Below, one piece after another: positions 46,495-55,247 of a stretch of DNA of 64,000 bases. Both the position numbers and the translations under genes were made by a program. The notes under the pieces were generated by a model. It was not told where the DNA came from. It saw only the letters and a program-made list of their open reading frames with translations, and did no database searches. The DNA comes from Oribacterium sinus (lineage in GTDB: Bacteria > Bacillota > Clostridia > Lachnospirales > Lachnospiraceae): contig NZ_JACHHH010000005.1 in the NCBI RefSeq assembly GCF_014202695.1, positions 152,469 through 216,468 of the forward strand, read 5' to 3'. Position 1 is the stretch's first letter, and the number at the start of each line of letters is the position of its first letter.

Positions 46495-46977
46495 TTAGTT
46501 TGCTTTCTGAAGATTTTCCTTCACTACTCTTTCTACGGCATTTAAAATATTTTCATAACCGGTGCAACGGCAAAGATGTCCGGAAATCAGCTTTCTTAAC
46601 TCTTCTCTGGTATAGTCCTTTCCTGTTCCCACAATCTCCACAGCGGTAAGAATCAGTCCGGGAGTACAGAAGCCGCACTGCACCGCTGCTTCTTCGATAA
46701 ATGCGGTCTGAACCGGATTTAACTCTCCGTTTGGCCCCTTAAGACCTTCTACGGTAAGAACGGACTTTCCGTCTGCCCACATAGCCAGGTAGATACAGCT
46801 GTCCACTGCCTCTCCATTTACCAAAACGGTACAAGCTCCGCACTCTCCTACCTCACAGCCCTTCTTTACAGAAGTTAAGTCAAGACGCACTCTCAAGGCA
46901 TCCAAGAGAGACTCTCTCTCATCCACAGCCAGTTCCACATCTCTTCCATTCACCTTAAAATGAATAATTTTAAGCAT
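46495..46977 (-). CDS. xdhC: Xanthine dehydrogenase iron-sulfur subunit
   Basis: A 160-residue protein with two [2Fe-2S] sites, CEVGECGAC with a later C-Y-L, and CGFC with CRCTG. It passes electrons from the molybdenum centre (XdhA) to the FAD subunit (XdhB). The start at 46977 is inside the xdhB stop (ATGCTTAA overlap), so the two are translationally coupled; a longer start exists but fits worse. It ends the xdhABC operon. Confidence 0.92.
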   Translation of the reverse strand: MLKIIHFKVNGRDVELAVDERESLLDALRVRLDLTSVKKGCEVGECGACTVLVNGEAVDSCIYLAMWADGKSVLTVEGLKGPNGELNPVQTAFIEEAAVQCGFCTPGLILTAVEIVGTGKDYTREELRKLISGHLCRCTGYENILNAVERVVKENLQKAN

Positions 46978-47860
46978 TGATCTGTCCTCCTTGTAAAACA
47001 ATGGCTTCCTTTAAAGCACGCTTTGCCAACTCTGAAATCACCTGTAAACGGAACTCCTTGGAAGCTCTCCAAGAGCTTCTGGGACGAACCTCTGTTAAGG
47101 CGATATTTACATAGTTCTCCATTCTTTCCGTATCGGTGCAAGCCGCACCCTTCAGGCTTTCCTCCGCCTTCGGGCAACGAATGGGGGTAGGAGCCGCTAC
47201 ACCGTAGCCCAGTCTTACTTCTTCAATATGCTTCTTCTCTTTGTCCAGCTTTACCATTACCGCACAGCCCAGAGTGGCAATCTCCATTGCCTTTCTCTTT
47301 CCGTACTTAATGTATTTTCCGCTGAAGCCTTCATAATCTTCTTTCTTGATTAAGAAGCCGGTACAAACTTCATTTTGCTCACGGACAGTCTTTCCCGGGC
47401 CGGTATAAAACTCGGAAATCGGAACTCTTCTCTCCCCATTGGGGCCTGTCAGGCAAACAATGGCATTTAAAACCTGCATGCCTGCTGCGGAGTCTGCGGA
47501 GGTTGCTCCGTTACAGATGTTTCCGCCGATGGTTCCCATATTTCGAATCTGGGGACCTCCAACGGTGTCCACGGCCTCTCCCAGCATGGGGATATGCTTT
47601 TGTACCAGAGGGTCATTGGTCAAATGGGTAAAGCAGGTTCCTGCTCCAATGAAAAGGTCTCCGTTGTCCAAAAGCTTTACGCCCTTTATTTCTTCAATAT
47701 TTTTAATGGATACCAGCACTTTCCCCGCATCCTTTCCCTCACGAACACGAATCAATACATCGGTTCCGCCGGAAATGATTTCCGCATTGGGATTGGCAGT
47801 TAAGGCCTGCACCGCATCCGCTACATCCTTTGCTTCATGAAATCCCTGTAAATCAAACAT
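46970..47860 (-). CDS. xdhB: Xanthine dehydrogenase FAD-binding subunit
   Basis: A 296-residue FAD-binding-5 domain protein. SGGTDVLIRVREG and NMGTIGGNICNGATSADSA are the two FAD-binding motifs. The C-terminal CO-dehydrogenase-flavoprotein domain begins near residue 175. It receives electrons from XdhC and passes them to NAD. AAAGGAGAG precedes the ATG. It overlaps xdhC by 8 bp and is preceded by xdhA by 153 bp. Confidence 0.93.
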   Translation of the reverse strand: MFDLQGFHEAKDVADAVQALTANPNAEIISGGTDVLIRVREGKDAGKVLVSIKNIEEIKGVKLLDNGDLFIGAGTCFTHLTNDPLVQKHIPMLGEAVDTVGGPQIRNMGTIGGNICNGATSADSAAGMQVLNAIVCLTGPNGERRVPISEFYTGPGKTVREQNEVCTGFLIKKEDYEGFSGKYIKYGKRKAMEIATLGCAVMVKLDKEKKHIEEVRLGYGVAAPTPIRCPKAEESLKGAACTDTERMENYVNIALTEVRPRSSWRASKEFRLQVISELAKRALKEAIVLQGGQINA

Positions 47861-48013
47861 GTCTTTATCCTCTCCTTTACCATAAGATAAATATCACTCT
47901 TGTGTTTTACGGACGGGAATCCCGCTTAAAACAGGAGCCCCTGTCCTCTATGTTCTATACAATCTTGAGAAGAAACCGGCATAGGGAGGAAGCCCTCCCT
48001 ATCGCTTTCCTCC

Positions 48014-50461
48014 TTAGTCTACAGAGATTGTCTTAATTAATCCTGCCTCGCGGAAGGCATCTGTGAGTCTCTGGCTGGTCATCGGCGCCACATTCATGGC
48101 AACGCCGGTAGCCTGTAAGATAGCGTTTCTTACTGCAGGAGCCGCTGCAATAACAGGAGGCTCTCCTAAGGACTTATTACCGTAGGGGCCGGTGGGATCC
48201 TCCAGCTCCACAAAATCCACTTCCAGATCGGGAACATCCATAGCGGTAGGAATCTTAAAGTCTAAGAGGTTGGCATTTAATACCTTTCCGGTCTTCGGAT
48301 CTACCAGTAAATCCTCGGATAAACCGAAGCCAAGGCTCTGTGCCATTCCGCCGTGAACCTGTCCCCTTGCCGTGTCGTGGTTAATGATTTTTCCGGAATC
48401 ATGCACTTCCACGATTCGTAAAATCTCCACCAAACCTAAGGGCATATCCACTTCCACCTCGGCATAGCACACACCGGAGGAGAAGGTATTGCTCTTACAG
48501 TGGTTGGTACATTCCGCCGCAATATGCACGGACTTATCCAAAGAATAGAACGCGGTGTCTGCCAAAATAGCAAGGGGAAGTAATGGGTTTCCGCTCTTCT
48601 TTTCCACAATCTGAGAATCCACCAGTTCTAAGGAATCCTTGGAAATCTCTGTCTCTTCGGAAAGGGAAAGAAGCTCTCGAATCTTCTTTGCCGCAGCGGT
48701 AACCTCTTCCACATACACGGTTTTGGAGAAATCCTGTACCGCATTGTTTAACATATATTCCGCATAGTCTAAGATACGATCCTTAAACTCCTCTGCCACC
48801 TTCTTACAAGCCATACCGGAAACATAGGTCTGGCGGGAAGCGTAAGCTCCTGTATCGAAGGGGGAGGTGTCTGTATCCTGGGTAGATCCAATATAGATCT
48901 CCTCGTAGCGAATACCGGAGGCTTCTGCTGCCATCTGGGTAAATACGGTATCCGCACCCTGTCCGATTTCCGTAGCTCCCATAAAGAGCTGGCAGGAACC
49001 GTCCTGATTCAATACCATACGAGCCGCAGCAGTCTCTAAAGCGATAGGATGAACACCGGTCTTATAGCAGAAAATCGCCATACCGATACCTCTTCTCTTG
49101 TCTCCGCTTTGAGGCTTATCGTACTCCGCTCTCTTCTCCTTCCAGTTGGCAAGCTCCGCACCCTTTATTATGGAATCCTTTAATCCATAGGAATGGAAGG
49201 TAATGCCGTTATGAGGATCCTTAAAGCCTGCAGGAATGCAGTTCTTTAAACGAATTTCCAGAGGATCCATTCCGATTTTTCTTGCCAGATCATCGGTTAA
49301 GCACTCGGTAATCCATACGGACTGGGGAATACCGTATCCTCTCATAGCACCTGCTGTAGGCGCGTTGGTATAAACAGTCCAGCAGTCTACCTCTGTACCG
49401 ATTTTATCAATATATAATTCTTTGAAGACATTTCCGCAGTTTGCACAGATGGCGTGGCCATGGGAAGCGTAACCCCCGTTGTTGGCAAAGGCTTCCATCC
49501 TTCTGCTAAGAATCTGTCCGTCCTTTGTTACCACAGCCTTGGTATGTCCGGTAATCTGGTGTCTGGTTCTGGTGCCGTAAATGGTTTCCTCACGGGAAAT
49601 CTCCAAGCGCACCGGTCTTCCGCCCACCTGCATGGACATGTAAGCATTTAACGGCTCATACAATACGTCCTGTTTGTTACCGAATCCGCCGCCGATATAG
49701 GGTTTAATAATACGAACTCTTCCTGCAGGAACTCCAAGCGCCATAGCGGTATATAAACGAACGATATGGGGAATCTGGGTGGAGCAGACAATGGTAATCT
49801 TGTCATTCACATCCACATAGGCAAAGGATACAGGAAGCTCGATATGGCAGTGAGAAATCTTCGGCGTATCATACACACGCTCAAGAGTGAAGATATTTTC
49901 CTCTCCATACTCTTCCCTGGCCTTCTTAAGACCTTCCTCAAAGGTATAATCCTTCTCTCCCATAGTCATGTGGCTATGAACGATAACATTGTCCTTACGA
50001 AGATCCGGGTGAAGCGCCTGTGCTCCCTCCGCCAATGCCTCCTCCACGGTAGTCATCACAGGATATTCCTCGTACTCCACCTTTAAAAGGCGAAGAGCCT
50101 GGTCACAGGCCACTTCATTTTCCGCAATGACGCAGGCAATATCATCTCCGTAAATCCGGACTCTCTGATTCAGAAGCTTTCTGTCACAGATATCCTGGTG
50201 GGCTTTCTCTACAGACCAGGGGTGTCCTGCTGTGGGGAATTGAATATCCGGCACATCAAAGCAGGTAAGAATCTTTACGACTCCCGGTACCTTCTCCGCC
50301 TCACTGGTATCAATGCTCTTTACCAAACCATTTCCGATGGTGGAATGGTAAACCTTACCGTGCAAAATATTCTTCGGCTCTAAGTCCGCAGTATACTTTG
50401 CTTCGCCTGTGACTTTTCCATAGGCATCAACACGAATCTTATCTTTCCCTACTGCACGCAT
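48014..50461 (-). CDS. xdhA: Xanthine dehydrogenase molybdenum-binding subunit
   Basis: An 815-residue large subunit. The molybdopterin-binding features are IKPYIGGGFGNKQD, GAMRGYGIPQSVWITE and, at the C-terminus, NKSLGEPPVIAAAPA with the active-site Glu. The ATG at 50461 is chosen because AGGAGGG is 5 nt upstream; the frame is open for 17 more codons. The protein oxidises purines with water. It is the first gene of the xdhABC operon. A divergent NCS2 permease begins 626 bp away, so both probably share a control region. Confidence 0.93.
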   Translation of the reverse strand: MRAVGKDKIRVDAYGKVTGEAKYTADLEPKNILHGKVYHSTIGNGLVKSIDTSEAEKVPGVVKILTCFDVPDIQFPTAGHPWSVEKAHQDICDRKLLNQRVRIYGDDIACVIAENEVACDQALRLLKVEYEEYPVMTTVEEALAEGAQALHPDLRKDNVIVHSHMTMGEKDYTFEEGLKKAREEYGEENIFTLERVYDTPKISHCHIELPVSFAYVDVNDKITIVCSTQIPHIVRLYTAMALGVPAGRVRIIKPYIGGGFGNKQDVLYEPLNAYMSMQVGGRPVRLEISREETIYGTRTRHQITGHTKAVVTKDGQILSRRMEAFANNGGYASHGHAICANCGNVFKELYIDKIGTEVDCWTVYTNAPTAGAMRGYGIPQSVWITECLTDDLARKIGMDPLEIRLKNCIPAGFKDPHNGITFHSYGLKDSIIKGAELANWKEKRAEYDKPQSGDKRRGIGMAIFCYKTGVHPIALETAAARMVLNQDGSCQLFMGATEIGQGADTVFTQMAAEASGIRYEEIYIGSTQDTDTSPFDTGAYASRQTYVSGMACKKVAEEFKDRILDYAEYMLNNAVQDFSKTVYVEEVTAAAKKIRELLSLSEETEISKDSLELVDSQIVEKKSGNPLLPLAILADTAFYSLDKSVHIAAECTNHCKSNTFSSGVCYAEVEVDMPLGLVEILRIVEVHDSGKIINHDTARGQVHGGMAQSLGFGLSEDLLVDPKTGKVLNANLLDFKIPTAMDVPDLEVDFVELEDPTGPYGNKSLGEPPVIAAAPAVRNAILQATGVAMNVAPMTSQRLTDAFREAGLIKTISVD

Positions 50462-51086
50462 GGAAACCCTCCTGACTGTTTGCAAATGCATCCATTGGTT
50501 ACGAAAATACAAGGCCTTCTTCCTCCGGAATGGCTTTGTCTAAGTATAAAATCACCCATTTCTGGAGTCTATTCACAGTTTTTGCCAAGCTTTTTTGGTG
50601 CTTCTGTCATAGATTTAACAAAAAAATTTTTTAGATAATCTAAAATTTTGTACTGACTGGCAAAAATCCCTTCCATTACAGCTTATCCTTGCATCTTCCT
50701 ACAAGCTTGATATTACTGGATTTTTTGCCAAAAAGCCATTTTAATATTTCCAAGGTTTTTCCTTTATTTTTAGAAATTTCCGTGAACTTGTCTAATTTTT
50801 GGCGTATTGTCAAAATATAGACAAGCACTTTACAGGGTGTTACAATACAGTCCAGATTCTTGTTATAGGATTTTTTATTTTTTTGAAAAAACAGGAAAGA
50901 TTTCTATGAAAAATCACAAAAAGGAATAGCTACATTTTCAAGGAAGAAAGCTCTACAGTCCGACATCGGAAAATGCTGCTTGGGAGCAAATCAGGAAGCT
51001 CCTTAGGCACAAACCATTGAAAATATCTATTTCCCGGTGATATTTCAGGAATCTTTTTTCTTTTTCAAACAAACGAAGGAGGAAAA
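50462..51086. promoter_or_regulatory. Divergent xdhA / permease control region with inverted repeat
   Basis: For the permease, TAGACA (50818-50823) and TACAAT (50841-50846) with 17-bp spacing form a sigma-A promoter. CTTGTCTA (50787-50794) and TAGACAAG (50818-50825) form a perfect 8-bp inverted repeat overlapping the -35 box, a candidate operator. The 234-nt leader contains a TCCG/CGGA hairpin and a GGAGC/GCTCC hairpin. No purine riboswitch core was found. Confidence 0.6.
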
Positions 51087-52448
51087 ATGAGTCAAGAAAA
51101 GTCAGTAGCACGCATGGAGAACATTTACAAGCTGGACGGAAGAGTGCCCATCGGAAAGGCCATCCCCTTCGGCTTACAGCATGTCTTAGCCATGTTCGTA
51201 TCCAACCTGGCCCCTATTACTATTATCGCAGGAGCCGCACAGCCCGCCCTTACCCAGCAGGAAATCGCCATGCTTTTACAAAATGCGATGTTTGCCGCAG
51301 GTATCGCCACCTTTATCCAGCTGTATCCGGTCTGGAAGATTGGCGCTAAGCTTCCTATCGTAATGGGTGTAAGCTTTACCTTTGTGACCATCCTGTCCAC
51401 CATTGCCGCAAACTTCGGTTACCCCACCGTCATCGGTGCCGTAATCGTAGGCGGTTGCTTTGAAGGTGTTTTAGGACTTTTGGCAAAGTATTGGAAGAGA
51501 ATCATTACTCCCATCGTTGCCGCAACCGTAGTAACCGCCATCGGCTTCTCCCTTTTTACCGTAGGTGCTCGTTCCTTCGGCGGAGGCTACGGAGATGACT
51601 TCGGTTCCAAAGAAAACTTAATCATTGCCACCGTAACTTTACTTACCTGCATCGGCTGGAGCATCTTCGTAAAGGGCTATATGAAGCAGCTTTCCGTATT
51701 GGCCGGCTTGATTGTTGGATATATTCTTTCCATATTTATGGGCAAGGTGGATTTAAGCCTGATTTTCTCTGACGGCTTTGTGTCTTTACCAAGACTCTTC
51801 CCCTTTACTCCACAGTTTAACATCGGCGCCATCCTTTCCGTTTGTATCATCTTCCTTGTTTCCGCAGCAGAGACCATCGGAGATACTACAGCCATGGTAG
51901 CCTCCGGCTTAAACAGAGAAATCACCGAAAAGGAAATTTCCGGTTCTCTGGCATGTGACGGATTCGGATCCAGCATTTCCGGACTTTTCGGCTGTGCTCC
52001 CGTAACCTCCTTCTCCCAGAACGTAGGTCTTATCGCTATGACCAAGGTGGTAAACCGCTTCACCATTGCCACCGGTGCGGTAGCTATGCTTTTGGCAGGG
52101 CTTCTGCCTCCTGTAGGACATTTCTTTGCTTCCCTTCCCCAGTGCGTATTGGGCGGATGTACCATTATGATGTTCGGTAGCATCGTAGTCTCCGGAATGC
52201 AGATGATTGCTTCCTGCGGCTTCAGCCAGAGAAATATCGTCATCGCTTCTCTTTCCTTGGCAGTAGGTATCGGATTTACCTCCAGCACGGAGAGTAGCAT
52301 CTGGCACATCTTCCCCTCCATCGTACAGACCGTATTCGGGGAAAATGTCGTAGCGGTAGTCTTTGTTGTTGCTTTAATCTTAAGTGCGATTTTGCCTCAG
52401 AACATGGAGGTAGCAAAGCTTACCGAGTCTGTAGAAGAAGAGAAATAA
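51087..52448 (+). CDS. NCS2 purine (xanthine/uracil) permease
   Basis: A 453-residue membrane protein with 12-14 segments. It shows the NCS2 patterns GLQHVLAMFVSNLAPI in segment 1, AAETIGDTTAMVASG in segment 8 (Glu and Asp ligands) and a Gly-rich GCAPVTSFSQNVGLIAMTK in segment 10. The conserved Glu and Gly/Ser pattern fits purine uptake driven by protons. With xdhABC on the other strand it most likely supplies xanthine or hypoxanthine. AAGGAGG precedes the start. HIR element 9 follows. Confidence 0.92.
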   Translation: MSQEKSVARMENIYKLDGRVPIGKAIPFGLQHVLAMFVSNLAPITIIAGAAQPALTQQEIAMLLQNAMFAAGIATFIQLYPVWKIGAKLPIVMGVSFTFVTILSTIAANFGYPTVIGAVIVGGCFEGVLGLLAKYWKRIITPIVAATVVTAIGFSLFTVGARSFGGGYGDDFGSKENLIIATVTLLTCIGWSIFVKGYMKQLSVLAGLIVGYILSIFMGKVDLSLIFSDGFVSLPRLFPFTPQFNIGAILSVCIIFLVSAAETIGDTTAMVASGLNREITEKEISGSLACDGFGSSISGLFGCAPVTSFSQNVGLIAMTKVVNRFTIATGAVAMLLAGLLPPVGHFFASLPQCVLGGCTIMMFGSIVVSGMQMIASCGFSQRNIVIASLSLAVGIGFTSSTESSIWHIFPSIVQTVFGENVVAVVFVVALILSAILPQNMEVAKLTESVEEEK

Positions 52449-52451
52449 TTT

Positions 52452-52672
52452 ACATAAAAGAAACGCTGAAGTAGTGATTTATCGCTTTTCAACAATATAG
52501 CCTGTAACAGGGGCACGCTCCCGCTAACTTCGCCTCGCAGGGGTTCTAAGCTTTTATAGTACAAAAGCCAAGAACCCGCGGGCTCAGATTGCCCCTTATT
52601 ACAGGCTATATTTCGAAAAGCAAAAGTGCTCTAGTCTTCTGAGCGCTACTTCAGCGTTTCTTTTTTATATGT
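52452..52672 (+). repeat. HIR element 9, fused with a bidirectional terminator
   Basis: The outer arm GAAACGCTGAAGTAG (52460-52474) pairs with CTACTTCAGCGTTTC (52647-52661), flanked by A- and T-rich ends. The second arms are AACAATATAGCCTGTAA / TTACAGGCTATATT. The inner stem is GGTTCTAAGCTTTT / AAAAGCCAAGAACCC; this stem differs from the other copies but remains paired. Confidence 0.92.
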
Positions 52673-52711
52673 TTTCTTTCTCTTGTTTTGAAAAATGATT
52701 GCTCCAAAGCT

Positions 52712-54727
52712 TTAGTCTGTTACGTCAAAGAATAAATTCTCCGGCTCTTTCTCATACAGCTCTACCGTATAGAAGTACTTCAGCTTAGACTGTACTTTGT
52801 CATTCTTTTCCGGTGTGAAGACCAGTTTTTCTTCGATATTACCATCCTTTTTTCCACTCAGCTTCTTCACAGGATAACGTTTTATTGCCTGCAGACTATC
52901 ATCCGGCTCGGTAAGATATAATGCGGTTAATTCTCCATAGATATCCCACTCTGCACCGTAAACTACGGCAATCTGATTTCCGCTTCTATTAAATCCGCTA
53001 TGCTCCAGAAGCAGAACCTCTCCCTTTTTCAAATACTCCAAAACCTTCTCGGAAAAGTCGGAAGGATTAACTTCCTTCTCATCAAAGAGAGCTTCATTTC
53101 TTAAGTTCTGGGGAAGGGTACTGTTCTGTGCTTCCTCTCTTCCCAAGTTGGAAGCGGAAGCTGTTGCCTCTGAACGAGAAAGGGTGGACGCGCTGGCTCT
53201 TTGGCTTTGACCGGCTTCCTGTGTCTTTGGATACAGGGCATAAGCGCTGGACCTTGTAGGAGTAACAGCCTCGGTATAAAGCTCATCCAGACTATGGAGT
53301 TTTCCAAAGATTTTTGCCTTAAAACTTCCGCTTTGAGGGCTTGTTCCCCGGAGATTCACCACGTCACGACTTCTTTGTAAAAGGGCATGTCGTAAAGCAT
53401 CTCGTTCTGCCGCATAGTAGCTTAATCTGGAAATGTAGTTCTCTTCTCCTGCACCGTATACTCTTTCCGCTACATTCGCAGTATCATAAAAGCCGGAAGA
53501 AGCGGTTTGGGGAATGATTTCAAAAGTGTAGGTATTCTTTGCAATAACCAGATTCTCATCTTTTCTGAAGCTTCCTGCATTTAAATCGACACCCTTGGCA
53601 AATAAAGCGAATCTGCTTTCTCCCTTCTTATAAATCACTTGAAGGCGATCAGGCTCTTCTAAACCGTTTTTAAATTTCTCCTCTGTCTCTCGGAAAGCCG
53701 CCTCTCTCTTAGCCTGCTGCTGTCTTAAAAGCTCAGCATTTTCACGGTCTCTCCGCTCTTTTTCTTCTCTCGCCTTTCTGGCGGCCTCTTTTTGTTCCGC
53801 TATCTGCCTATCCAGGCGTTCCTGTTCCTGTCTAAGCTGTTCCCGATAACGCGCCTCAATTTCTTGTTTTCTAGCTAGCTCATTTTGTAAATGGAAGCTA
53901 TACAGCTCTTCCTTCGTTGCAAAAGGATTCTTAGTTGATGGGTTATAGCTGGTCTGCCAAGCGCTGCTGCTTGAACCGGAGGAACTTCCGCCTCCGGAAG
54001 AACTTCCCCCGCCGGAACCGCCACCGGAAAAGCTTCCGCCACCACCGCCGGAGCTGGAACCGCCGCCTCCTCCACCGGAGCCTCCTGCACTCTTAACCAC
54101 GCCGGAGAACTTCACCGCTCCTGCATCGGCCTCTGCGGCCTGGGACTGGGAAGTTCCTGTAGGTTCAGACTTTACCTGTGCCACAAGACTTACGATTTCC
54201 TCCAGGCTCTTGCCTTCTTTTCTGGCCTGCTCCGCTACCGCTTCCTTCTCTTTCGTGCTTTGCACACCCTTGGAAAGGTCGAATAATGGCTCACCCTTCT
54301 CATTGGCGCACTTTCCGCCCTCCTGTACAAAGAAGCCGTCCGGTGTCTTTTCATTATGATACATTCTTCCGGAATCTCCGGCAAAGTAATAGCAGTAGCC
54401 GTCAACCCACTGCCATCCGGTTGCCATCTTTCCTAAAGAATCCGCCTTGGTGTCCAGGAAGAACCATTTTCCGTCCTTCTCCATCCATCCGCTTTTTAAA
54501 TTCTTGCTCTGGGGATCCACAAAATACCACTGTCCCTTGTTTTCCACCCAGCCGGTCTTCTCCTGACCGTTACCGTCCACATACTTCCAGTTGTTTCCAT
54601 CCTGTTGCCATCTTCCTTCAGAAGCTGTGCCACTGTGCCCCTCCGCAAAGGCCTGTCCGCCGAACAAACCAAGCAGAATGGCTGTAGCCAAGGGGAACAG
54701 TACTCTGTCTATTCCTTGTTTCTTCAT
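52712..54727 (-). CDS. Cell-wall-binding-repeat surface protein
   Basis: A 671-residue secreted protein with a signal peptide (about residues 1-28) and then choline-binding-like repeats (WQQDGNNWKYVDGNGQEKTG, WYFVDPQ, GWMEKDGKWFFLD) at about 40-130. These anchor it to the wall. A Gly/Ser-rich spacer follows (SSSGGGGGSFSGGG), then a charged coiled coil (about 270-345), then a C-terminal domain of unknown fold. AGGAGG-like GGAGG precedes the start. The Gly/Ser stretch is extreme and may be a flexible wall-spanning stalk. A long structured leader lies upstream. Confidence 0.88.
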   Translation of the reverse strand: MKKQGIDRVLFPLATAILLGLFGGQAFAEGHSGTASEGRWQQDGNNWKYVDGNGQEKTGWVENKGQWYFVDPQSKNLKSGWMEKDGKWFFLDTKADSLGKMATGWQWVDGYCYYFAGDSGRMYHNEKTPDGFFVQEGGKCANEKGEPLFDLSKGVQSTKEKEAVAEQARKEGKSLEEIVSLVAQVKSEPTGTSQSQAAEADAGAVKFSGVVKSAGGSGGGGGGSSSGGGGGSFSGGGSGGGSSSGGGSSSGSSSSAWQTSYNPSTKNPFATKEELYSFHLQNELARKQEIEARYREQLRQEQERLDRQIAEQKEAARKAREEKERRDRENAELLRQQQAKREAAFRETEEKFKNGLEEPDRLQVIYKKGESRFALFAKGVDLNAGSFRKDENLVIAKNTYTFEIIPQTASSGFYDTANVAERVYGAGEENYISRLSYYAAERDALRHALLQRSRDVVNLRGTSPQSGSFKAKIFGKLHSLDELYTEAVTPTRSSAYALYPKTQEAGQSQRASASTLSRSEATASASNLGREEAQNSTLPQNLRNEALFDEKEVNPSDFSEKVLEYLKKGEVLLLEHSGFNRSGNQIAVVYGAEWDIYGELTALYLTEPDDSLQAIKRYPVKKLSGKKDGNIEEKLVFTPEKNDKVQSKLKYFYTVELYEKEPENLFFDVTD

Positions 54728-55247
54728 TTTGCCTCCATTCCGGAAAAAAGAAGGACCTCCCTGACCGACTTTTCTCTATCCCTAAGGGGTAATTCGGGCC
54801 CTGCAATATGCTGCAAAGCCTTTAGCCAACGTGACCGTTTTTTAACTACTCCCTTAAATACTCTATACTTCTAAAAAGGTCGAGGCCAATGTTTCGCAAA
54901 GCTCTTGTCTTTACAAGAGGAAAATGCTTTGTCTTAAACCGCAAAGCCGGAAAATGCGTAACATTCCTCGACGGAAGACTCTCCTTCGTCTCTAAATCCG
55001 AAATCCCTGGAAGAATCCGTCTTTATTATAATCGGCAAGGTTTTTGACAAGATAAGCGTTTGATTTAATTTTTTATCTCTTTTCCTGTTCCGGTACATAT
55101 CGAATCGGGCTTTTTCTTTTTGTCTTCCACCTGTGAATTTTCGGTTTGGACCTTTCCTTTATCCGATGTTTCCGATTTGCATTTTTCTTCATCCCTATTT
55201 AAAATAAAAAAATCGAAAAAAAGATTTTCCGAAGAAAAGGAGGCAAA
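54728..55247. other. Divergent gap with candidate regulatory RNA
   Basis: No coding region is supported. Its main content is the structure at 54870-55018, described separately. Nearer the minus-strand gene lies a second G/C-rich hairpin (54797-54828, CTGCAATATGCTGCAAAG). A minus-strand TATAAT at 55025-55030 could drive the RNA. Confidence 0.5.
54870..55018 (-). ncRNA. Candidate structured leader/attenuator RNA with three-way junction
   Basis: On the minus strand GTCGAGG (complement of 54966-54972) pairs with CCTCGAC (complement of 54879-54885), continued by AATGTT/AACATT and CGCA/TGCG. Two inner hairpins are CTCTTGT-AAAG-ACAAGAG and GCTTTG/CAAAGC. The pairing strand ends in CCTCGACCTTTTTAG, so it can serve as a terminator. 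An upstream hairpin GACGAAGG...CTTCCGTC overlaps the first arm and could be an alternative fold. No described riboswitch class fits. Confidence 0.45.

Noticed and set aside
50850..51086. Purine riboswitch upstream of the NCS2 permease
   Set aside because: The conserved purine-aptamer core (TATA...CCTGATAATATGG-type and loop pairs) is not present in the leader. Only simple hairpins were found.
54790..54840. Cyclic-di-GMP-I riboswitch
   Set aside because: A GCAAAGCC segment is present but the accompanying CACGCACAGGGCAAACC part and tetraloop-receptor arrangement are not.
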